NCBI RefSeq assembly: GCF_900091525.1
Contig: NZ_FMCU01000016.1
Span: 1-64,000, forward strand
Length of the DNA stretch: 64,000 bases
Source: Micromonospora matsumotoense
GTDB taxonomy: Bacteria > Actinomycetota > Actinomycetes > Mycobacteriales > Micromonosporaceae
Direction: 5' to 3'
Of the stretch, positions 1 to 7,785 are shown piece after piece. A program made the position numbers and the translations under genes. Each line of letters begins with the position of its first letter. Position 1 is the stretch's first letter. The notes below the pieces were generated by a model. It was not told the origin of the DNA. It worked only from the letters and a program-made list of their open reading frames with translations, and made no database searches.

Positions 1-95
<95 letters not shown>

Positions 96-352
96 ACCCG
101 CCCCCGCCCCCGCGTCCCGCCCCCGCGTCGTGCTGCACTGGTGATCAGAGTGCCGAAAAGCAGACGACACGCCGGGGAAAGTGCTCGTAACTGCAATCTG
201 ATCTTGAGCCCACCCGGTAGTCCGGCCAGGGATGCCTTGGTTCCTTAGCAGATCTCGTGGGCGGGTGGGGTGTTGTCCACAGCGGTGGTGGGTGTCCACA
301 GGGCGGTAGCGGAGTGTTGCTGCGGTACGCCTGCCGGAGGCAGCCTTCGGGC
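96..352. other. Intergenic, no gene seen
   Basis: This stretch lies between the C tract and the first gene. It holds no convincing coding sequence on either strand. A GGAGG sequence near 336-340 is a plausible ribosome binding site for the gene starting at 353. Confidence 0.5.
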
Positions 353-1399
353 ATGCACCCGGTGTTGCGAGCGTTGGTGGAGCGGGACGGTGGTTTGGTG
401 ACGCGCCGGGCAGTGGTGCAGGTGGTGCCGGCCTGGGTGCTCACCCACGCCCATCGCGTGGGCCAACTCCGGCGGGTCCTGCCCGGCGTCTACGTCGACG
501 CCGCCCTCATCACCCCCACCGCCTCCACTGTCTCCGTTACCCCCACCGCGCCGGGTTCCGTTGCCGGGGTGGGAGCCGTCGGACCCGATGGTGACGAGGC
601 GTTCCGGCTGCTGGACGTCACCCGCCGTCACCGGGCGGCGCTCGCCTGGGCCGACGGGCGTGCGGCGCTGGGCAGTGTCACCGCCCTCGCCGTCTGGGGA
701 GTACGCAGGCAGCCGGACGGGGAGCCGGTGCGCCTGGACGTGATGGCGGGTTCCGGCCTCAGGAGCCGATCGCACCTCGTGATCCACCGCCGGGACGACC
801 TCTCCCTCGCCCCACCCGGGGTGCTGACCCGGCGTGGTCTTGCGGTGGTGCGGTGGGAACGGGCACTGGTCGACGCCTGGTCGGTGTTGCCCCCGCAGGA
901 TCGCCCCGCTCCGGTGATCAAAGCCGTCAACGACCGGCTCACCACCCCGGGCCGGATCGCCCCAGTGCTTACCGCCGTGCCGAGGCTGACCGGCCGGGCG
1001 CAGTTGCGCACCCTGCTCGACCGGCTCGCCGCCGGCTGCCGTAGCCCGCTGGAGATCTGGGGGCACGACCACGTCTTCACCGGCCCGGGAATGCCCGTCT
1101 TCCGCCGGCAGGCCCGGATCGCCGTCGGTCGGCGCACCATCTACCTCGACGTGTACGCCGAGCGGGAGCGCGTCGACTTCGAACTCGACGGCGCGACGAC
1201 CCACGGTGATCCCCGCGAGCGGGAGATCGACCTGCGCCGGGACGCGCTGCTCGCCACCGTCGGCATCCTGGTGGTGCGCTTCGCCCGCCACCGCCTGGTC
1301 CACGAGCCCGATGCGGTCCGCCGTGAGGTGCACGCGATCCTCGCCACCCGACGCGCAGACACGTTGGTCGGTCGAGACACTGCCTTCCCACCGCCATGA
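353..1399 (+). CDS. AbiEi-antitoxin-like / DUF559-type protein
   Basis: This 348-residue protein begins with a winged-helix-like region (a motif around GGLVTRRAVVQ, then a LRRVLPGVYVD segment) typical of the AbiEi antitoxin N-terminal fold. It ends with an endonuclease-like block around DFELDGATTHGDP and a R-D-A-L-L pattern as in DUF559 proteins. Such proteins are abundant in actinomycetes, usually without a cognate AbiEii toxin, and none is present here. The open frame extends upstream to 257, but the ATG at 353 is preceded by GGAGG, so I place the start there. The function is not established; it may be a DNA-binding or nuclease-fold protein. Confidence 0.6.
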   Translation: MHPVLRALVERDGGLVTRRAVVQVVPAWVLTHAHRVGQLRRVLPGVYVDAALITPTASTVSVTPTAPGSVAGVGAVGPDGDEAFRLLDVTRRHRAALAWADGRAALGSVTALAVWGVRRQPDGEPVRLDVMAGSGLRSRSHLVIHRRDDLSLAPPGVLTRRGLAVVRWERALVDAWSVLPPQDRPAPVIKAVNDRLTTPGRIAPVLTAVPRLTGRAQLRTLLDRLAAGCRSPLEIWGHDHVFTGPGMPVFRRQARIAVGRRTIYLDVYAERERVDFELDGATTHGDPREREIDLRRDALLATVGILVVRFARHRLVHEPDAVRREVHAILATRRADTLVGRDTAFPPP

Positions 1400-1545
1400 A
1401 CACCTGTAGGAGACACTCACGGCAGGCACGGCGTGGGGCAGCACGGCGCCGCGTGGGGGGCGGTGCGGGGCAGCGCGGCCCGGCATGCCGGGCCCGGTGC
1501 GGCTCTCCAGGTGCGAGGTGCGAGGTGCGAGGTGGCCGGCGGGTG

Positions 1546-2067
1546 TCAGTCGCGGAGGGTGCGCAGGATGCGGGTGAGGTCGGTGTGGTCGGTGGGGGAG
1601 AGGTGGCCGAAGAAGCGTTCCGCCTCGGCGCTGCGGGCCGTCCGGATGGCCGCGCCGACGCGCGTACCCTCGTCGGTCGGCGCGACCAGGGTCGCCCGCC
1701 GGTCGGCCGGGTCCTGCCGGCGTGCGACGAGCCCGCGTTCCTCCAGGCCGTCGACGACCTCGGTGGTGGAGCGGGGTGCGATGTGCAGGTGCTCGGCGAG
1801 GGCGCTGAGCCGCATCGCGCCGTGCCGGGTCAGCACCGCGAGGGCGCGGGCGTGTCCGGGGTTGACGTCCCAGGGTTCGAGGGTACGACGGGACTGGTGG
1901 CGCAGCCGTCGGGCCACCGCCCAGAACAACTCCGCGAGACTCTCCTCGGCCGGCTTGGTGGGCGGCGCGGCGGAGCGCCCAACCTGCGGATCAGTGGAGC
2001 GCGCGGCGGGCGGATCAGTGGAGCGCGCGGCCGGTTCGGCTGGCGGGTCGGATGTCGCACCGGTCAC
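1546..2067 (-). CDS. MarR family transcriptional regulator
   Basis: This is a 173-residue protein with the MarR winged helix-turn-helix. It has the LAEHLHIAPRSTTEVVDGLEERGLV recognition region (shown in two parts: LAEHLHIAPRSTTEV and VDGLEERGLV) and the wing DPADRRATLVAPTDEG. The start is a GTG at 2067 without a clear ribosome binding site; a TACCGT -10-like box about 8 bases upstream suggests a leaderless transcript. The first 35 residues are low complexity and contain an in-frame duplication. The gene is divergent from an ABC exporter, and a strong palindrome sits between them, so it probably represses itself and the exporter in response to a small ligand. Confidence 0.85.
   Translation of the reverse strand: MTGATSDPPAEPAARSTDPPAARSTDPQVGRSAAPPTKPAEESLAELFWAVARRLRHQSRRTLEPWDVNPGHARALAVLTRHGAMRLSALAEHLHIAPRSTTEVVDGLEERGLVARRQDPADRRATLVAPTDEGTRVGAAIRTARSAEAERFFGHLSPTDHTDLTRILRTLRD
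1987..2030. repeat. 24-bp tandem duplication in marR N-terminus
   Basis: A 20-base block occurs at 1987-2006 and again at 2011-2030, giving a period of 24 bases. It lies in frame inside the MarR gene and doubles the peptide RSTDP in its disordered N-terminus. It adds 8 residues and does not touch the DNA-binding fold. Confidence 0.8.
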
Positions 2068-2096
2068 CGGAATACGGTAGCAGGAGTCGCTGTTGC

Positions 2097-2119
2097 TACC
2101 TCATGATGAGGTAACCTCA
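2097..2119. promoter_or_regulatory. Probable MarR operator, overlapping palindromes
   Basis: The divergent region contains TACCTCA-TGA-TGAGGTA (2097-2113), a perfect 7-bp inverted repeat. It shares its right arm with a second palindrome, TGAGGT-A-ACCTCA (2107-2119). Three alternating half sites therefore lie in 23 bases. The size and position, between marR and the ABC exporter, fit a MarR dimer operator able to bind one or two dimers. Confidence 0.65.
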
Positions 2120-2208
2120 GCATTACCCGCACCCGTGAAACCCCCGACCGGGAGTACCAGCCCCGGTGACAACACGAAGCACGCACCCCCGGACGAAAGA
2201 AGGAACCC

Positions 2209-4011
2209 TTGGACACCACCCAAACCCACCGGGAGGGCCGCGGCGGCGCCCCCCGGACCGTCAGTGCCGCCGAGAAGACCCAGGCCCGTGCCGTCTCGCT
2301 GCGCCGGATCGGTCGGCTGTTCACCGCGTACCGTGGGCAGTTGGCCGTGGTCACCGCGATCATCGTGGTGTCGTCGATGGTCGCGATGGCCTCGCCCTTC
2401 CTGCTGCGGGCGGTGATCGACCGCGCGTTGCCGGAGCGCGACCTGACCCTGCTGGTCTGGCTGGTCGTCGGCATGATCGCCGTGGCGGCGGTGACCGCCG
2501 TGCTCGGCGTGGCGCAGACCTGGATCTCCACCCGGGTCGGGCAGTTGGTGATGCACCGGCTGCGCACCGACGTCTTCGCCCACCTGCACCGGCAGTCGAT
2601 CGCCTTCTTCACCCGTACCCGCACCGGCGAGGTGCAGTCGCGGATCACCAACGACATCGGCGGCATGCAGGCCGTGGTCACCTCCACCGCCACCTCGATC
2701 GCGTCCAACCTGACCACCGTGGTGGCCACGCTGGTCGCCATGGTGGCGCTGTCCTGGCGGCTCACCCTGGTCTCCCTGGTGGTGCTGCCGCCGGCCATCT
2801 GGCTGACCCGCCGGGTCGCCGCGATGCGCCGCGAGATCACCGCCCAGCGCCAGCGGGAACTGGCCGACCTCAACGTCACCATCGAGGAGGGGCTGTCGAT
2901 CAGCGGCGTGCAGCTCAGCAAGACCCTCGGCGCGGGTGGCGCGCTGATCGACCGGTTCACCACCAGCTCGGCCCGCCTGGTCGACCTGGAGCTGCGCTCG
3001 GAGCTGGCCGGCCGCTGGCGGATGGCCACCATGACGATCATCTTCGCCGCCATTCCGGCGGTGATCTACCTCGGCGCGGGGCTGCCGGGCACCGCCGGCA
3101 CGCTCAGCATCGGCACCCTGGTCGCCTTCACCGCCCTGCAGGGTGGGCTGTTCCGGCCGCTGATGGGGCTGCTCAACGTGGGCGTCACGCTGACCGCCTC
3201 GCTGGCGCTGTTCGCCCGGATCTTCGAGTACCTCGACCTGCCGGTGGAGGTGGACGACCCGGCCCGGCCGGTGCCGCTCGACCCGACCCGGGTGCGCGGG
3301 CACCTGCGCGTCGAGGACGTCACCTTCAGCTACCCCGGCAGCGACACCGCCGCCGTCGCCGGCATCAGCCTGGACGTCCCGGCGGGCACCAGCCTCGCCC
3401 TGGTCGGCGAGACCGGCTCCGGCAAGAGCACCCTCGCCGCCCTGGTCAGCCGCCTGCACGACCCGGACGCCGGTCGGATCACCATCGACGGTGTCGACCT
3501 GCGCGACCTGCGCCTCACCGACCTGGCCGCCGTCGTGGGCGTGGTCAGCCAGGAGACCTACCTGCTGCACACCACCATCCGGGAGAATCTGCGGTACGCG
3601 CGCCCCGACGCCACCGACGCCCAGTTGGCCGACGCCGCCCGTGCCGCGCAGATCCACGACCTGATCGCCGCCCTTCCCGACGGGTACGACACGGTCGTCG
3701 GCTCCCGGGGCCACCGCTTCTCCGGCGGCGAGAAGCAGCGTCTGGCGATCGCCCGTACGCTGCTGCGCGACCCCCGGGTGCTGGTGCTGGACGAGGCGAC
3801 CAGCGCGCTGGACACCGAGACCGAACGCGCCGTGCAACGGGCCTTCGACACCCTCGCCGAGGGGCGCACGGTGATCACCATCGCGCACCGGCTCTCCACC
3901 GTGCGGCACGCCGATCAGATCGCGGTGCTCGACCACGGTCGGATCGTCGAGTCCGGGACCCACGAGACGCTGGTGGCCCGCGCCGGCCGGTACGCCACCC
4001 TGGCCACCTGA
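2209..4011 (+). CDS. ABC exporter, fused permease and ATPase
   Basis: This is a 600-residue half-transporter of the MsbA/LmrA type. Residues about 35-340 form a six-helix membrane domain. Residues about 365-600 form the ATPase, with Walker A GETGSGKST (400-408), signature FSGGEKQ (504-510), Walker B VLVLDEA (524-530) and switch His 560. The start is a TTG at 2209 with AAGGA 5 bases upstream. It should work as a homodimer exporting a drug, lipid or peptide. The divergent MarR regulator and shared operator point to inducible efflux. The substrate cannot be told from sequence. Confidence 0.92.
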   Translation: MDTTQTHREGRGGAPRTVSAAEKTQARAVSLRRIGRLFTAYRGQLAVVTAIIVVSSMVAMASPFLLRAVIDRALPERDLTLLVWLVVGMIAVAAVTAVLGVAQTWISTRVGQLVMHRLRTDVFAHLHRQSIAFFTRTRTGEVQSRITNDIGGMQAVVTSTATSIASNLTTVVATLVAMVALSWRLTLVSLVVLPPAIWLTRRVAAMRREITAQRQRELADLNVTIEEGLSISGVQLSKTLGAGGALIDRFTTSSARLVDLELRSELAGRWRMATMTIIFAAIPAVIYLGAGLPGTAGTLSIGTLVAFTALQGGLFRPLMGLLNVGVTLTASLALFARIFEYLDLPVEVDDPARPVPLDPTRVRGHLRVEDVTFSYPGSDTAAVAGISLDVPAGTSLALVGETGSGKSTLAALVSRLHDPDAGRITIDGVDLRDLRLTDLAAVVGVVSQETYLLHTTIRENLRYARPDATDAQLADAARAAQIHDLIAALPDGYDTVVGSRGHRFSGGEKQRLAIARTLLRDPRVLVLDEATSALDTETERAVQRAFDTLAEGRTVITIAHRLSTVRHADQIAVLDHGRIVESGTHETLVARAGRYATLAT

Positions 4012-4220
4012 CCGCCGGCCACCCCGGCCGCTACCGTGGGGCCTGAGACGCCGGTCGGGGCTGCCGGCGCTATGCCACCCTGACCGCCGGCCCGCCCCGT
4101 CGTCCTGCGCCCCGCCCCGGCCGGTCCACGAGCAGGGTCTTGACCAGGGCCGATGGTGCGTGGTGAGAAACCCGAACTACGAGACGTGAGTCCCCGATCG
4201 GCAGTGGTTAGAGTGACGCC

Positions 4221-4922
4221 GTGCAAAGTGGTGTGGCGGCCCAGGTGCCGGTGCTGTACGTGGCGGACGCCGACGCGGCCCGACGGTTCTACGAGATCTT
4301 CGGCTACACCGAGATCCGGGCCGGCGGCGACGGCGGATCACGCTGGTCGTACCTGCGGTGCGGGGAGTTGACGCTGCTGCTGGCGGCGGTCACCCCCCGC
4401 CTGGTCACCGTCGAGCTGCCCTTGCTCGTCTACCTGTACGTCGACGACCTGACCGCGACCGCCGAGCGGCTCACCGCCGCCGGGCACCCGGTCGAGAAGG
4501 CCGGCTACCCGGAGCACGCCCCCGGAGGCGAGTGCCGGGTCACCGACCCCGACGGCAACGTGGTCGCCTTCGGGCAGCGGCAGGCCGTACCGCCGCAGGA
4601 GCGTGACCCGCAGGCGGGCGGTGAGGTGCGGTTCTCGCTGATCCGGGAGGCCGCCGAGGCGGCCGGTCGGCGCGGCGGCGCACCCGCCCGCTGCCAGATC
4701 GGCGGCCCGCGCGGCGAATCCTGTGCGGAGCCGGCAGAGGTCAAGCTCGCCGACTCGTGGGGCGACACGGCGTGGGGTTGCATGGCGCACGCCGACGAGA
4801 CGCTGCTCACCGCGCGCGGCGCGTTCCTGGCCACCGAGGACGGAATGGGCCTCGGCCCGTTCCTGCGCGCCCGTCAGGGCCAACCCGATCGCCACCCCAC
4901 CGAGGAGACTCCGGTGCCCTGA
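4221..4922 (+). CDS. VOC/glyoxalase-fold protein with Cys-containing tail
   Basis: This is a 233-residue protein. Residues 1-120 form a vicinal-oxygen-chelate module (VPVLYVADADAARRFYEIFG at the start, VTDPDGNVVAFGQ at the end). Residues about 135-225 are a separate tail with cysteines in C-Q-I-G, E-S-C and W-G-C contexts. The tail could bind metal, but that is inference. The GTG start has no ribosome binding site. A TAGAGT box at 4209-4214, six bases before the GTG, suggests a leaderless mRNA. No neighbour indicates a substrate; resistance or small-molecule binding are typical roles. Confidence 0.75.
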   Translation: MQSGVAAQVPVLYVADADAARRFYEIFGYTEIRAGGDGGSRWSYLRCGELTLLLAAVTPRLVTVELPLLVYLYVDDLTATAERLTAAGHPVEKAGYPEHAPGGECRVTDPDGNVVAFGQRQAVPPQERDPQAGGEVRFSLIREAAEAAGRRGGAPARCQIGGPRGESCAEPAEVKLADSWGDTAWGCMAHADETLLTARGAFLATEDGMGLGPFLRARQGQPDRHPTEETPVP

Positions 4923-4951
4923 ACCGCCCGGCACGGTTCAGCTCGGCCGGT

Positions 4952-5374
4952 TCACCCGGAACCGGTGCCGGCCCGGCGGGCCTGGTGCTGTCGGTCGCGC
5001 ACCGGCGTTGCCAGCTCAGTGCGGCGGGCAGACGCTGTCGGTCGCGCACCGGCAGAACCGACTCGGGGCGGCGGGGTCGGCGCTGGTGATCGCGCGGCGT
5101 TGCCCCGGTCCGCCCGGGTCGGTGGGGCCGCTGGCGGGGCCGGGCGCAGGCCGTCGAGCCGGACGAATATCTCCCGCCTGGCCACCGCCCGGTCGTGCTG
5201 ATCCAGGACGTACCCGGTGAGCCAGAGCCAGGACCGATAGGGCACGATCTCGCCCACCGACACGACCCGGAACCGCAGGGCGCGTTCCCCGGCGAACTGC
5301 ACCGAGGCGGCCCGGTCGATGATCAGCAGCTCACCGGGGCGGGGTGGCGCGACGGCCGGTGTCCCGCCGCTCAC
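4952..5374 (-). CDS. Hypothetical protein coupled to DivIVA-domain gene
   Basis: This is a 140-residue protein if it starts at the GTG overlapping the upstream TGA (GTGA, 5371-5374). A GTG at 5401 is also open. Residues about 10-75 look conserved and globular (PGELLIIDRAASVQFAG, then SWLWLTGYVLD and REIFVRLDGL). The last 60 residues are Pro/Ala/Arg-rich and may be a disordered tail or run-on past an older stop. I recognise the pattern as an actinobacterial protein commonly placed behind a small DivIVA-domain gene, but no function is known to me. Confidence 0.6.
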   Translation of the reverse strand: MSGGTPAVAPPRPGELLIIDRAASVQFAGERALRFRVVSVGEIVPYRSWLWLTGYVLDQHDRAVARREIFVRLDGLRPAPPAAPPTRADRGNAARSPAPTPPPRVGSAGARPTASARRTELATPVRDRQHQARRAGTGSG

Positions 5375-5640
5375 CAGGGCCCGCCGTTGCGCGGTCGGCA
5401 CCGCCGGGCCTGCCAGTCGCGCAGGGCCCGCCTCAGCCGGTCGTTCTCCTGGGCCAGGACGCGGATCTCCTGGTACAACGCGGCGAGTTCGTCGGCGAGT
5501 CGGGCCTGGAACCGGTGTACCTCGACGGGGTCGACGCCGCGTCGGAGTGGCGGAAACTCGTGGGTGCGTACCTCGTGGGGGGTCAGTAGCGCCGGGCGGC
5601 CGGTCCCGTAGGGCTGGCCGCCCCGATACACCTGGGCCAC
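5371..5640 (-). CDS. Small DivIVA-domain protein
   Basis: This is an 89-residue protein. Its N-terminal part (LLTPHEVRTHEFPPLRRG) is followed by a coiled coil rich in L/E/R (FQARLADELAALYQEIRVL), as in the N-terminal dimerisation module of DivIVA/Wag31. It is far shorter than true DivIVA and so is a DivIVA-domain protein rather than the polar growth determinant. The GTG at 5640 has GGAAAGGA 8 bases upstream. The frame stays open to 5844, but that extension is low complexity and covers a strong hairpin, so I reject it. The gene overlaps the next gene by 4 bases. Confidence 0.7.
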   Translation of the reverse strand: MAQVYRGGQPYGTGRPALLTPHEVRTHEFPPLRRGVDPVEVHRFQARLADELAALYQEIRVLAQENDRLRRALRDWQARRCRPRNGGPW

Positions 5641-5695
5641 GGGGGTCCTTTCCGGTGCGGGGGAGGGCGGAAGGGTCCTATCGGTGGTGCTGGAA

Positions 5696-5731
5696 GGCGG
5701 GTCGTCCGCCGCCGGCTGCGGACGACCCGCC
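5696..5731 (-). promoter_or_regulatory. Leader hairpin upstream of the DivIVA-domain gene
   Basis: GGCGGGTCGTCCGC (5696-5709) pairs perfectly with GCGGACGACCCGCC (5718-5731), giving a 14-bp stem and an 8-base loop. On the minus strand it lies between the predicted promoter and the DivIVA-domain start, so it could be an attenuator or an mRNA stabiliser. There is no T tract. Confidence 0.5.
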
Positions 5732-5865
5732 GGCCCGGCCGTCGCAGCCCACATCGGCGGTACGACAGCAGAGCAGCCGGATGGGGTCGGGACGGGCACA
5801 CGCACCCGCCCCGACCAGGGGAAACCCCTCGTCCTTGTTGCCACGCAAGGGGAGAGGCAGCACTC

Positions 5866-5894
5866 AACTTAGCTGTCCCAGTCATCCGAGTCAA
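5866..5894 (-). promoter_or_regulatory. Predicted promoter of the DivIVA-domain operon
   Basis: Read on the minus strand, a -35 TTGACT (5894-5889) is followed after 17 bases by a -10 TAAGTT (5871-5866). This is a close match to a vegetative promoter. It leaves a leader of roughly 220 bases before the GTG at 5640. Confidence 0.5.
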
Positions 5895-5955
5895 ACGTAG
5901 AGTTGTTGGAGGGTGTCCTTGCGTGATCGAATTGGCGTGCCACGCAGGGGGAGTC

Positions 5956-6195
5956 ATGCCGATCACCGCCGACTACATCCGCATCGCCGATGAGATCGTC
6001 GCCGACGTCAGGGCGAAGAAGCTGACGCCGGGGGACAAGCTGCCCTCGATCACGGAGCTTGCCGCGCTGCACAAGGTCAGCCCGTCGACGGTGAAGCAGG
6101 TCTACGTCCGGCTGGAAGCACTGCGAGTGATCTGGCGACACCAGGGCAAGGGCGTCTTCGTCAACGACCCGCAGCTCTGGATGCGCGAACCCTGA
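5956..6195 (+). CDS. Stand-alone GntR-type winged-helix regulator
   Basis: This is a 79-residue protein made of only the GntR DNA-binding domain. The pattern is IADEIVADVRAKKLTPGDKLPSI, here split as IADEIVADVRAKKLT and PGDKLPSI, then LAALHKVSPSTVKQVYVRLE and the wing WRHQGKGVFV. There is no effector domain. The ATG at 5956 follows GGGGGAG and is preferred over an upstream GTG at 5923. It is divergent from the DivIVA-domain pair. Small GntR proteins of this kind are common in actinomycetes, and the ligand, if any, is unknown. Confidence 0.8.
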   Translation: MPITADYIRIADEIVADVRAKKLTPGDKLPSITELAALHKVSPSTVKQVYVRLEALRVIWRHQGKGVFVNDPQLWMREP

Positions 6196-6238
6196 CCCCT
6201 TAACCCGCCTCACCCCGCCCCACGCGCGGCGGTCTACC

Positions 6239-6300
6239 CGGTGATCAAGAGGTTTACGTCAACGTTGATCTCCCCGATGACGCAAACTCCTTGATCACCG
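6239..6300. repeat. Intergenic palindromic element, copy 1
   Basis: The sequence starts CGGTGATCAAGAGG at 6239 and ends CTCCTTGATCACCG at 6300, with imperfect arms of about 23 bases that can fold into a long hairpin. It lies directly downstream of the gntR stop. A related element occurs 65 bases further on, so it belongs to a repeat family and may act as a terminator. Confidence 0.7.
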
Positions 6301-6364
6301 GGCGCATGGCAGGCTCTGCGCCCCCGCGTCTCCGCTTCGCCTCGCCCGCTCCTCACGCCGAGCG

Positions 6365-6440
6365 CCCCGCCCGGTGATCAAGAGGTTTGTGTCATACAGA
6401 AGATCAACCTTGACGTAACCCTCTTGATCACCGGGCGGGG
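6365..6440. repeat. Intergenic palindromic element, copy 2
   Basis: The arms at 6365-6385 and 6420-6440 are perfect 21-base inverted repeats containing GGTGATCAAGAGG. The inner part (TTTGTGTCA and TTGACGTAA) continues the pairing imperfectly. It shares its core with the copy at 6239-6300. It sits about 80 bases upstream of the lipoprotein gene. Confidence 0.75.
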
Positions 6441-6521
6441 TGGGAGCGGGAGCGGGAGGTGGGGTGGGGTGGGTGGGGAAAGTGGGGGGAGCCGTGGGGG
6501 GTCTGGGTGCGTCCAAGGGGT

Positions 6522-7376
6522 ATGACGAGTTTTCGAGGCATATGGGTGGCGGTCGTTCCGCTGCTCCTGCTCACGGCTGCCTGCGCGGGGCAGGGTGAGC
6601 CGACCGGTGCATCCGAGGATGCCACGCCTACCTTTCCGGCTGATGTGCCGGTGCTCCGGATCGACCACACGGGCGGCTTCGTGCGGCCCGAGACGAACCT
6701 CACCCGGCTGCCGGCCGTCAGCGTCTACGGCGACGGCCGGGTGATCACCCAGGGGCCGACCATCCTGAGCTATCCCGGGCCGGCGCTGCCCAACATCCAG
6801 GTCCGCACGATCAGCGCGGCCGAGGTGGCGAAGCTGGTCGAGCAGGCCCGCGCCGCCGGGGTGGGCAGCTCCGTCGACGTGGGCACCCCGTCGATCACCG
6901 ACGTGGCCACCACCCGCTTCACCATCCGGGGATCGGTCGGCACCGAGCAGTTGGAGGTCTACGCGCTGGGCGAGGCGACCGGCCCGCAGTCCGGCCTGAC
7001 CGCCGCCCAGCAGGCCGCCCGCGACAAACTGCGGGCGTTCGCCGACAAGGTGACCGACCCGGCGGGCGCGGCGACGCAGCCGTACCAGCCGACCGCCATC
7101 GCGGCGGTGGCCGGGCCGTGGGTCGCCACCCCGGAGACGGCGAAGCAGCCCAGGGTGGAGTGGCTCGGCCCGACGTTGCCCGGTGCCAGCCTCGGCGAGG
7201 GCCTCAACCTGGGCTGTGTGACGGTCACCGGCACCGCCGTGCAACAGGTGATCGCCACCGCCGGCAAGGCCAACGCCGCGACCCCGTGGACCTCCGGCGG
7301 GAAGCGGTGGACGGTGACCCTCCGCCCGCTGCTGCCCGACGAGACCGACTGCGCCAGCCTCACCGCTGGCCGCTGA
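6522..7376 (+). CDS. Putative secreted lipoprotein
   Basis: This is a 284-residue protein. Residues 1-21 form a lipoprotein signal with a hydrophobic core and lipobox LTAAC, Cys 21 being the lipidation site. The mature part has no motif I recognise; it contains two Cys (in LGCVTV and TDCASL) that may pair. The ATG at 6522 keeps a basic residue before the hydrophobic core. A GTG at 6546 would remove it. The gene stands alone between the palindromic elements and a strong terminator. It is anchored outside the membrane; its function is unknown. Confidence 0.7.
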   Translation: MTSFRGIWVAVVPLLLLTAACAGQGEPTGASEDATPTFPADVPVLRIDHTGGFVRPETNLTRLPAVSVYGDGRVITQGPTILSYPGPALPNIQVRTISAAEVAKLVEQARAAGVGSSVDVGTPSITDVATTRFTIRGSVGTEQLEVYALGEATGPQSGLTAAQQAARDKLRAFADKVTDPAGAATQPYQPTAIAAVAGPWVATPETAKQPRVEWLGPTLPGASLGEGLNLGCVTVTGTAVQQVIATAGKANAATPWTSGGKRWTVTLRPLLPDETDCASLTAGR

Positions 7377-7382
7377 GCCGCC

Positions 7383-7420
7383 CTCGGCCGGTCGACCCGA
7401 CTACGTGTCGACCGGCCGAG
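7383..7420 (+). terminator. Terminator-like hairpin after lipoprotein gene
   Basis: CTCGGCCGGTCGAC (7383-7396) pairs perfectly with GTCGACCGGCCGAG (7407-7420) around a 10-base loop, starting 7 bases after the stop codon. There is no T run, as is usual in high-GC actinomycetes. Confidence 0.75.
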
Positions 7421-7611
7421 GCGGCCGCTCGGATCTGTGCGCTGTCAATACCGGAGCTGGCCGTCCGGTTGGGGGGCCGATCCCGCCTGGGCAGATGTAG
7501 GTGATCGGCCGGGGCGAGCGTGACGACGATCGTGCTCATGGTTGCCCCGGGCCTGTCGGGCCGCCGGATCGCCCCGATGCTGGTTCGCCTGTCTGCGGGT
7601 CGACGACGCAC

Positions 7612-7640
7612 TTGTTTCCATAGGCAACCATCACTACATT
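7612..7640 (+). promoter_or_regulatory. Predicted promoter of the CBM2 protein gene
   Basis: A -35 TTGTTT (7612-7617) and a -10 TACATT (7635-7640) are separated by 17 bases. Transcription would begin near 7647 and leave about 140 bases of leader. Apart from the terminator above, the 7421-7785 interval shows nothing else I can support. Confidence 0.45.
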
Positions 7641-7785
7641 GGGTCCGGGTGCCGCCGAGTTGCCGGGCGGCTGTTCAGCCTGAGCCGGGCTGTTGTCCAT
7701 GTGCCGAGAAGGCACGTCGACGCGCGAGCGATGTCACTGCTCCCGTGCCGTCGGTCCACACCGACGGCCAGCCGGAAGGACCCCT

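Noticed and set aside
353..1399. Toxin-antitoxin pair of the AbiE type
   Set aside because: Only an AbiEi-like N-terminus is present. There is no AbiEii nucleotidyltransferase gene on either side.
2101..3963. Very long minus-strand open frame opposite the ABC exporter
   Set aside because: It is the antisense shadow of a clear ABC transporter gene. Its translation is rich in Gly/Asp/His/Gln, as expected from GC-rich antisense frames, and has no domain.
5640..5844. N-terminal extension of the DivIVA-domain protein
   Set aside because: The frame is open, but the peptide is low complexity, covers a perfect hairpin and lacks a ribosome binding site, whereas the GTG at 5640 has a strong one.
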